A DNA stretch of 5,930 bases from an uncultured Solirubrobacteraceae bacterium (GTDB lineage Bacteria > Actinomycetota > Thermoleophilia > Solirubrobacterales > Solirubrobacteraceae), in contig CADCVT010000300.1 in the NCBI GenBank assembly GCA_902806215.1, forward strand, positions 1 to 5,930. Direction: 5' to 3'. The position numbers and the translations under genes are program-made. This document shows positions 1 to 5,900 of this stretch, piece after piece. The notes below the pieces were generated by a model, which saw only the letters and a list, made by a program, of their open reading frames with translations, ran no database searches and was not told the DNA's origin. How positions within the stretch are numbered: position 1 is the first letter of the stretch; the number at the start of each line of letters is the position of its first letter.

Positions 1-237
1 ACGCTTGCCGCGGTCTTCCTCGCCAGCGCTGCGCTCGCCATCGCGATCTTCGCGGTCAGCGGGACGCTCGCGCTCGCCCCCGACGTGGGAGTGCTCGCCG
101 TGGCGGTCGTCGCCGGCTGGGCGCTCGGCCGCGCCGGCTTCGCGCGGCTGGGGGAGCGGCACGAGGCGGCGTCGCTCGCCGTCCTGGCGCTCGGCGCCGC
201 GCTCGCGCTCGTCCTCGCGGTCGACGCCCTGCGCTGA
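1..237 (+). CDS. 3' end of a multi-pass membrane protein, possibly TSUP (TauE/SafE) family permease (partial)
   Basis: The frame is open from the first base and ends at TGA 235-237, giving the last 78 residues of a protein that begins outside the window. The fragment is almost wholly hydrophobic. It shows about three membrane segments: FLASAALAIAIFAVSG, an Ala/Val stretch ending in VVAGWALGRAGF, and a final LAVLALGAALALVLAVDAL. A short polar loop (RLGERHEA) precedes the last helix. A glycine-rich helix, then a basic/acidic loop, then one closing helix at the extreme C-terminus resembles the end of TSUP permeases (sulfite/organosulfonate-type transporters). That match is by eye on a short, low-complexity piece, so the family is tentative; that it is a membrane protein is much safer. 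It converges on the TetR gene, with 9 bases between the stops, so the two are not co-transcribed. Confidence 0.6.
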   Translation, partial: TLAAVFLASAALAIAIFAVSGTLALAPDVGVLAVAVVAGWALGRAGFARLGERHEAASLAVLALGAALALVLAVDALR

Positions 238-246
238 CGGCGGCGA

Positions 247-843
247 TCAGTCCGGCAGGCGCTCGCCGTCGGTGGCGCGCAGGCCGTCCTCGACGAGCGT
301 CAGGTACCGGCGCCAGGCGTTCTCGCCCCACTCGCTGACGAGCACCGCGGCCAGGCCGCACATCACGAGGCCGACGTCCTCGCCGCGCGCGTCGGGACGG
401 ACCCGGCCGGCGGCCTGCGCGCGCCCGACGAGCTCGCTCGAGACCTGCACGAGCTCGGTCTCGGTCGACGCGATCTCGCGGAACGTGCTCGACGGCTGGG
501 TCGAGAGGACCTGCGACAGCGCGCGGTCGTTGACGTGGGTCTCGCCGCACTCCCACAGCCAGGCGTGGAACGCCTCGTACGGATCGGCGGCCGTCTCGAG
601 GTGCTTGCGTCCGATGGCGGCGAGGCCGGTCATCTTGTGCACGATCACCGCGCGGACGAGCGCGTCCTTGGTCGGGAAGTGGCGGTAGACCGTGCCGACG
701 CCGACGCCGGCCTGGGCGGCCACGTCGTCCATCTGCGTCTCGAGGCCGTTCTGCGCGAAGGCCGCACGCGCCGCGACCACGATCTTGTCGCGATTGCGCT
801 GCGCGTCGGCTCGTAGTGGCCTTTGGCTGGTGCTAGTGTGCAT
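247..843 (-). CDS. TetR/AcrR-family transcriptional repressor, probable regulator of the adjacent MFS pump
   Basis: This is a complete 198-residue protein, a normal TetR length. Residues 10-66 form the N-terminal DNA-binding domain: LRADAQRNRDKIVVAARAAFAQNG is helix 1 and its turn. QMDDVAAQAGVGVGTVYRHFPTKDAL holds the helix-turn-helix, with the family-typical GVGVGTVYRHF and K59. Residues from about 75 to the end are helical and variable, as expected of the ligand-binding and dimerisation domain, and cannot be tied to a ligand. The N-terminal wording (MDDVAAQAGVGVGTVYRHFPTKDALV) resembles the large actinobacterial SbtR-like group, which is an inference. The ATG at 843-841 is the first sensible start, with a GAGGT on the minus strand (854-858) ten bases upstream. 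The gene is divergent from the MFS exporter, with 58 bases between the starts, the standard layout for a repressor controlling both itself and the pump. Confidence 0.93.
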   Translation of the reverse strand: MHTSTSQRPLRADAQRNRDKIVVAARAAFAQNGLETQMDDVAAQAGVGVGTVYRHFPTKDALVRAVIVHKMTGLAAIGRKHLETAADPYEAFHAWLWECGETHVNDRALSQVLSTQPSSTFREIASTETELVQVSSELVGRAQAAGRVRPDARGEDVGLVMCGLAAVLVSEWGENAWRRYLTLVEDGLRATDGERLPD

Positions 844-847
844 CCGG

Positions 848-869
848 AAGCGGACCTCAGGTTCAGCTT
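848..869. promoter_or_regulatory. Imperfect inverted repeat, candidate TetR operator
   Basis: The 9-base arms AAGCGGACC (848-856) and GTTCAGCTT (861-869) are reverse complements at 7 of 9 positions, separated by TCAG. It lies between the divergent starts of the repressor (843) and the exporter (902). It covers the putative ribosome binding site of the repressor (ACCTC on the plus strand, 854-858). TetR dimers usually bind such 15-25 base palindromes in exactly this place. Just to the right, 865-873 reads AGCTTAGCT, a second small dyad. I found no convincing -35/-10 pair for either gene, so promoter positions are not called. Confidence 0.5.
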
Positions 870-891
870 AGCTGGTGTGGAACGAGATCAC

Positions 892-897
892 GGGGGA
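892..897 (+). promoter_or_regulatory. Ribosome binding site deciding the MFS start
   Basis: GGGGGA lies 4 bases before the ATG at 902. The in-frame GTG at 875 has no purine-rich site upstream and would start only 6 bases after the candidate operator. The ATG is therefore preferred, which removes nine residues (MWNEITGDS) from the longest reading. Confidence 0.55.
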
Positions 898-901
898 CAG
901 C

Positions 902-2338
902 ATGACGGACGCGAAGACACACGAAGACCGGAAGTGGTGGGCCCTCGTCCTCCTCGCGGCGGCGCAGTTCGTCGTCGTGCTCGACGCCTCGATCGTCAAC
1001 GTCGCGCTGCCGTCGATCGGCACCGACCTCGAGTTCTCGCAGGACAACCTCTCGTGGGTCGTCAACGCGTACGTCCTCGTCTTCGGCGGCTTCCTCCTGC
1101 TCGGCGGGCGCATGGCCGACCTGCTCGGCCGTCGCCGCATGTTCATCGCCGGCCTCGTGCTGTTCGCGGCGGCGTCGCTCGCGGGCGGTCTCGCGCAGAC
1201 CGACATCCAGCTCATCATCGCCCGCGCCGTGCAGGGCCTCGGCGCGGCGCTGCTCTCCCCGGCCGCGCTGTCGATCGTGACCACCACCTTCGCCGAGGGC
1301 GCCGAGCGCAACAAGGCGCTGGGCGTCTGGGGCGCGGTCGCCGGATCCGGCGGCGCCGCGGGCGTGCTGCTCGGCGGCATGCTCACCGAGTGGCTGAGCT
1401 GGGAGTGGGTGCTCTTCGTCAACGTCCCGATCGCCGCGGCCGCGATCATCGCCACGCCGATCCTCCTCGTCGAGTCGCGTGACGAGCGCGAGAACCGCAC
1501 GTTCGACATCGCCGGCGCCGTGACCGTGACCGCCGGCCTCGCGCTGCTCGTCTACGCGCTCGTCGACGCCGAGCAGGCCGGCTGGGGCTCGACCCAGACC
1601 ATCGTGCTGCTGGCCATCTCCATCGCCCTGCTCGCCGTGTTCGCGTTCGTCGAGACCCGCCAGCGCGCGCCGCTCGTCCCGTTCTCGATCTTCCGCCTGC
1701 GGACGTTGACGGCCTCGAACGTCGTCGGGCTGCTCGTGGGCATGTCGCTCTTCTCGATGTTCTTCTTCGTGTCGCTGTACATGCAGCAGGTGCTCCAGTT
1801 CGACGCGCTGAAGACGGGCTTCGCCTACCTGCCGCTGGCGCTCACGATCATGGTCTCCGCGGGCATCGCGTCGCAGCTCGTGACCAAGTTCGGCTTCAAG
1901 CCGATCCTCGTCACGGGGCTGCTGTTCGTCTTCGCGGGGCTCATGTGGTTCACGCAGATCAGCGTCGGCGGGAGCTTCGTCGGCGACGTCCTCTTCCCGT
2001 CGCTGCTCGCGGCGATCGGGCTCGGCTTCTCGTTCGTGTCGGTCACGCTCGGCGCGGTCGCGGGCACGAAGCCCGACGAGGCGGGTCTCGCCTCCGGCCT
2101 GATCAACACGTCGCAGCAGGTCGGCGGCGCGCTGGGGCTCGCGGTGCTCGCGACGATCGCGTTCGCAGACGTGGGGGAGGGGCGGCCCGATCCGGCCGTG
2201 CTCACCGACGGGTTCCAGAACGCGTTCCTCGTCGGCGCGGGCTTCGCGTTGCTCGGGGCGATCATCGCCGCGGTGGCGATCCGCGCGGCGGACTCGCAGG
2301 CGATGCGCGGCGCCGAGGTCGTGCCGGTCGCCGCCTAG
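902..2338 (+). CDS. MFS drug:H+ antiporter, DHA2 family (14 TMS, EmrB/QacA-like)
   Basis: This complete 478-residue inner-membrane transporter (TAG 2336-2338) probably exports a toxic organic compound in exchange for protons. Family motifs appear in order. The first is LDASIVNVALPSI (27-39), the DHA2 motif in helix 1, with Asp28. Next is motif A, GGRMADLLGRRR (68-79), in the helix 2-3 loop, then RAVQGLGAALLSP (108-120, Arg108), motif B in helix 4. GVWGAVAGSGGAAGVLLGG (141-159) is the glycine-rich motif C region of helix 5, without the classical Pro. LFVNVPIAAAAI marks helix 6. Hydrophobic segments continue to about residue 465, fitting 14 helices, and the tail is short and soluble. A longer start at GTG 875 is possible but lacks a ribosome site. 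The divergent TetR gene and operator-like dyad suggest drug-inducible expression. The substrate cannot be read from sequence. Confidence 0.93.
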   Translation: MTDAKTHEDRKWWALVLLAAAQFVVVLDASIVNVALPSIGTDLEFSQDNLSWVVNAYVLVFGGFLLLGGRMADLLGRRRMFIAGLVLFAAASLAGGLAQTDIQLIIARAVQGLGAALLSPAALSIVTTTFAEGAERNKALGVWGAVAGSGGAAGVLLGGMLTEWLSWEWVLFVNVPIAAAAIIATPILLVESRDERENRTFDIAGAVTVTAGLALLVYALVDAEQAGWGSTQTIVLLAISIALLAVFAFVETRQRAPLVPFSIFRLRTLTASNVVGLLVGMSLFSMFFFVSLYMQQVLQFDALKTGFAYLPLALTIMVSAGIASQLVTKFGFKPILVTGLLFVFAGLMWFTQISVGGSFVGDVLFPSLLAAIGLGFSFVSVTLGAVAGTKPDEAGLASGLINTSQQVGGALGLAVLATIAFADVGEGRPDPAVLTDGFQNAFLVGAGFALLGAIIAAVAIRAADSQAMRGAEVVPVAA

Positions 2339-2342
2339 CGGC
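2330..2342. repeat. Short perfect inverted repeat over two convergent stop codons
   Basis: GCCGC (2330-2334) and GCGGC (2338-2342) flank CTA. The 13 bases carry the end of the MFS gene (TAG 2336-2338) and reach the first base of the opposing gene's stop (2342-2344). A five-pair GC stem with a three-base loop could fold in either transcript. There is no T-tract on either side, so on its own it is weak as a terminator. Confidence 0.35.
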
Positions 2343-2734
2343 TAGAGCAGGGTCGCGTGGACTGCCAGCGCGGGCAGTCCCACCGACAGCGCGATGAACG
2401 AGACGCCGGTCAGCGCCCGGTAGGCCAGGCCCTCCTTGGCGTCCGCGCGGAACGCGAGCGGCAGGAACAGCAGCGGGTTCACGACCGTCCCGAACGCGAT
2501 CAGCGCGGTGATCCAGTCGGGGCGGTCCGGCACCGTCAGGTGGACCGCGAGCAGCAGCAGGCCCATGAGGATCCAGTCGAGGTGCATCTGACGCAGCCGC
2601 GGCGGATGCCGCACGCCGGCCTTCTTGAGCAGATCCGGCCGGTCGACCATCGCCGCGACGAGCCAGCCGGAGACGGCGCCGAGGGCGAGGGACCAGAGGC
2701 CGATCGTGGCGAGCAGGGGCACGGCCCAGACCAT
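2342..2734 (-). CDS. Small four-helix integral membrane protein of unknown function
   Basis: This complete 130-residue protein runs from ATG at 2734-2732 to a TAG read on the minus strand at 2344-2342. A GAGGGGG site (2745-2751, minus strand) lies about ten bases before the start. Four hydrophobic segments are visible at roughly residues 5-29, 52-68, 74-95 and 107-128. A basic loop, KKAGVRHPPRLRQMH (37-51), joins the first two, and NPLLFLPLAF (86-95) ends the third. The HPPRLRQMHLDWILMGLLL stretch loosely recalls the 'PR...H' loop and second helix of hydroxylaminobenzene-mutase-like (HabA/HabB) small membrane proteins, but I would not assign that function. It looks like a real gene: the hydrophobic pattern and charged loops are coherent and it has a ribosome site. 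It is convergent with the MFS gene, 3 bases between stops, and divergent from the large repeat-protein gene. Confidence 0.75.
   Translation of the reverse strand: MVWAVPLLATIGLWSLALGAVSGWLVAAMVDRPDLLKKAGVRHPPRLRQMHLDWILMGLLLLAVHLTVPDRPDWITALIAFGTVVNPLLFLPLAFRADAKEGLAYRALTGVSFIALSVGLPALAVHATLL
2357..2383 (+). terminator. Hairpin just downstream of the MFS stop, possible terminator lying inside the convergent gene
   Basis: GACTGCC (2360-2366) pairs perfectly with GGCAGTC (2373-2379) around the 6-base loop AGCGCG. GTG (2357-2359) extends the stem with CAC (2381-2383) if C2380 is bulged. This gives a ten-pair GC-rich stem starting 18 bases after the MFS stop. No T-run follows, so it would be a non-canonical terminator of the kind often suggested in high-GC genomes. 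The same bases encode GLPALAVH near the C-terminus of the opposing gene, so the symmetry may partly be coding coincidence. Confidence 0.35.
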
Positions 2735-2847
2735 ACGGTCCGGGCCCCCTCAGGCGCCGGATCGATCAACCGTCCAGGGCAGTTGCAACGTGCCATGGAC
2801 AGACGTCTGAGCGAACCGGAGCAGTCAACCGCCGATGACGGGAGTCA
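2735..2847. promoter_or_regulatory. Divergent intergenic region upstream of the LamG-Ig gene and the small membrane gene
   Basis: These 113 bases must hold the 5' signals of both flanking genes. Visible elements are a perfect 10-base palindrome CAGACGTCTG (2800-2809), the palindromes GATCGATC (2760-2767) and GTTGCAAC (2782-2789), and a direct repeat TCAACCG (2766-2772 and 2825-2831). TTGCAA (2783-2788) followed 17 bases later by TCTGAG (2806-2811) is the only plus-strand spacing resembling a promoter. Its -10 matches the consensus at just three of six positions, so I do not call it firmly. No small gene is supported here. Confidence 0.4.
2840..2844 (+). promoter_or_regulatory. Putative ribosome binding site of the LamG-Ig gene
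   Basis: GGGAG ends only 3 bases before the ATG at 2848, closer than usual. The ATG at 2835 is in a different frame and gives no signal peptide. The 2848 start is chosen because it opens directly into an ideal secretion signal. Confidence 0.45.
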
Positions 2848-2919
2848 ATGCTCTCGCGCCGCTTTCTGTTCGTCTTCTGCCTCCTCAGCACGCTGGTCTC
2901 CCCGGCGGCGGCGGCGGCC
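2848..2919 (+). other. Sec-type signal peptide coding segment
   Basis: It has two arginines (residues 4-5), a hydrophobic core FLFVFCLLSTLV, then SPAAAAA with cleavage expected before Asp25. Cys11 lies mid-core and does not fit a lipobox, so a lipoprotein is unlikely. The alanine run is encoded by four GCG codons and one GCC (2905-2919), a short triplet repeat. Confidence 0.85.
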
Positions 2920-5900
2920 GACTACCGCGCCGCGGTGCTGGCGGACGACCCGACGGTCTACCTGCGGCTCGGCGAGCGCACCGGCACCACGGCGTTCAAC
3001 AGCGGCAGCCACGGCGGTCACGCGGAGATCCACGGAACGCCCGATCACGGCGTCTACGGCGCGCTCGAGAGCGACCCGACCAGCGACCGCGCGATCCGGC
3101 TCAACGACGCCACCGGCGACCACCTCCTCGTCCGTCCCGAGCCGGGGTCGAGCGTCCGGGGCGAGTACACCGCCGAGGCCTGGGTCAACCTCGACGCCCA
3201 TCGCGATCGCGACTTCCTGTTCGCGGGAGGCGTCGCCGACCTTTACTTCGAGCAGTTCAGCTCCACGGTCTTCACCGGCGCGGTCATCTACGCGCACCCG
3301 ACGCCACGCCGCTGGTACCACGTGGCCGTCACCGCCAAGGCGGGCGAGGTCGAGCTGTTCATCGACGGCGTGTCGCAGGGGACACAACCCGCCTTCTCCG
3401 AGCCGGTGCTCTACGACGACGCCCACCCGCTGTCGGTCGGCGTGGCGCTGCTCGGCGCGGTCGACGAAGTCGCCACGTACGATTACGTGCTGCCGGCCTC
3501 GCGCATCGCCGAGCACCACCGCATCGGGATCGAGGGCATCGCTCCCGCCAGGCCGACCTCGGTCACCGCGCCCTCGGGCAGCGGGGCGCCGTCCGTCGGG
3601 TCGACGCTCACCTGCGACGAGAGCGAGTGGAGCAACGGCCCCCGCGAGTTCACGTTCCGCTGGCTGCGCGACGGCCAGCCGATCGACCGCGCGACCGACG
3701 CCCGGTACAGCGTCAGCTCCGACGATCGTGGCCGCGAGGTGCGCTGCGCGGTCGTCGCGCGCAACGCCGCGGGCGCGTCCGCCGAGGCGGTCAGCGACCC
3801 GATCGCCGTCCCCGACGGCACGCGCGCGACCACGTACCGCGACCTGGTCCTCGAGGACGCTCCGCGCTTCTACCTGCCGCTCGACGAGCGCGAGCCCGGC
3901 GCGACGTTCCCCAACCACGGCCGCGACGGCGGCGACGCGCAGATCCTCGGCAACCCGCTCACCGGCGTCTACGGCGCGGTCGAATCGGACGTCGACAGCG
4001 ACCGCGCGATCCGCCTCGACGGCAACGACAGCCTGGTGCTGCGGGCGGAGCCGGGCCGAGCCGTCCACGACACCTTCACCGTCGAGGCCTGGGTCAAGCA
4101 GGACCGCCTCGACGGCCAGCAGTTCGTGTTCAACCACGGCGGCGAGACGCGTCTGGAGGCCGACAGCGTCTCGACGCCCGCCGGCCGGTTCTACGGCGAG
4201 ATCGCGCTGCGCGAGTGGCACCACGTCGTCATGACCGTGCGCGGCCGCGAGCGCTACCGGGCCGGCGAGGCCGAGGTGTGGGTCGACGGCGTCTCGCGCG
4301 GCACGCGGCCGCTGACGCTGACCGGCTTCTACGAGTGGGTCTACGGCGGCGAGCGCGACCAGACGGTCGGCTGGCAGCTCAGCGGTTGGATCGACGAGCT
4401 CGCGGTCTACGACTACCGCCTGAGCGGCGACCGGATCGCCGAGCACCACCGCCGCGGTCGCACCGGCTGGACGCCCCCGGTGCCCTCGCACCGCACCGCG
4501 CCCTCCGTGCACGGCACCGCGACGGTCGGCAGCACGGCACGCTGCGACGAGGGCGAGTGGAACGGCGGCCCGCGCGACTTCGCCTTCCGGTGGCTGCGCG
4601 ACGGCCGGCCGATCCCCGGCGTCGACGAGCAGCGCTATCCCTTGAGCGCCCACGACCTCAACCACGCGATCGGCTGCGAGGTCACCGCGACGAACCTCGC
4701 CGGCACGTCCGGCGCCGTCGCCAGCACGAACGCGATCGCGATGCCGCCCGCGCCGGAGCGGACGACGTACCGCGACCTCGTCATGGACGACAACCCCACC
4801 GTGTACCTGCGCCTCGGCGAGGAGGCCGGCGCCGCGACCGTGAGGAACCTGGGCAGCCACGGCGGCGACGCGCTCGTCACGGGCAGCCCGCAGTTCGGCG
4901 AGCCGGGCGCGCTCGAGAGCGACACCACGAACGACACCGCGATGTGGTTCGACGGCGACGACGACCTGAGGCTGCGGCCCGAGCCGGGCCGGCAGGTCCG
5001 CGACACCTTCACCGTCGAGGGCTGGGTCCGGCAGGACCGCCTCTCGCCGCGCTGGGCCTTCGTCTTCAACCTCGGCGCCGAGCTGCGCCTGGACGAGTTC
5101 GGGCTGCACGCGCCGTCCGGGACCCACGGCGGCCCGATCAGCCTGACCGAGTGGCACCACGTCGCGATGGTCGTGCGCGGGCGTGAGCGCGACCGGGCGG
5201 GGGAGGCCGAGGTCTTCGTCGACGGCGTCTCGCGCGGCACGCAGCCGCTCACCCTCACCGGCCTGTTCGAGGTCGCCTACGGCGACTACGACCAGGTCAT
5301 GGGCTGGCTGTTCATCGGCGCGCTCGACGAGCTCGCGATCTACGACTACCGCCTCACGCCGCGACGCATCGCCGAGCACGCCAGCCGCGGCGTCACCGGC
5401 TTCGGCGCCCCGCCGCCGGCCAACCGGACGCTGCCGCGGGCGGCGGTCGAGGCTCCGCGCGTCGGTCGCGCCGCCACCTGCCAGGACGACACGTGGACGA
5501 GCGGCCCGCGCACGTTCACCTACCGCTGGCTGCGCAACGGCACGCCGATCGCGCGCGCCACGCGGCGCGAGTACTCGCTGTCGGCCGACGACCTCGGCCA
5601 CCGCATCACCTGCACGGTCACCGCGCACAACGTCGCCGGCCCGTCAGTGCCGGCGCCGAGCGCGAACGCGATCGCGATGCCGCCGGCGCCCGAGATCGAC
5701 AGCTACCACGGCGTCGTCGCCGCCGACGCGCCGGTCGTCCATCTTCCCTTCACGAGCCTCGCCGGCGGCGTCACGCCGAACGTCGGGAGCCACGGCGGCC
5801 ACGCCGCCCTCGTGGGGGACGTCGCGGGTGCCGGGGGCGCGATCGCCGAGAGCGACGACCCGGGCGTCCGCCTCGACGGCAACGACTGGCTTGTGCTGCA

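Noticed and set aside
5..688. Plus-strand frame of 227 codons across the first gene and the TetR gene
   Set aside because: It overlaps the well-supported TetR gene antisense and gives an Arg/Ser/Pro-rich product with no membrane or domain pattern.
844..901. A sigma-70 promoter pair for the exporter
   Set aside because: Candidates such as TTGGCT (823-828) and TTAGCT (868-873) do not have a partner hexamer at acceptable spacing.
868..1509. Minus-strand frame of 213 codons and other minus or alternate frames inside the MFS gene
   Set aside because: The MFS frame has all family motifs through this stretch. The alternative translations show no domain.
2835..2850. ATG at 2835 as the start of the secreted protein
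   Set aside because: It is in another frame and gives no signal peptide.
2905..2919. GCG triplet run as a phase-variation tract
   Set aside because: It is only four GCG plus one GCC, encoding the alanine end of the signal peptide. Changes would be in-frame and have no switching effect.
2357..4234. Plus-strand open frame of 625 codons
   Set aside because: It crosses the minus-strand membrane gene, the intergenic region and the start of the LamG-Ig gene, and reads as Ser/Arg/Pro-rich low complexity. It is a shadow.
2835..5186. Plus-strand open frame of 783 codons starting at ATG 2835
   Set aside because: It is out of frame with the signal peptide and LamG domains, consists mainly of Arg/Pro/Gly, and overlaps the real gene fully.
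2845..5628. Antisense open frame of 927 codons on the minus strand
   Set aside because: It lies opposite the LamG-Ig gene in high-GC DNA, where stops are rare in shadow frames. The translation is Arg/Ala/Val/Asp-rich with no domain or signal, while the plus-strand frame has ordered LamG and Ig motifs.
4068..5684. Possible CRISPR-like direct repeats
   Set aside because: The exact repeats are 930-936 bases apart, in frame, and part of homologous protein domains, with no short regular spacers.
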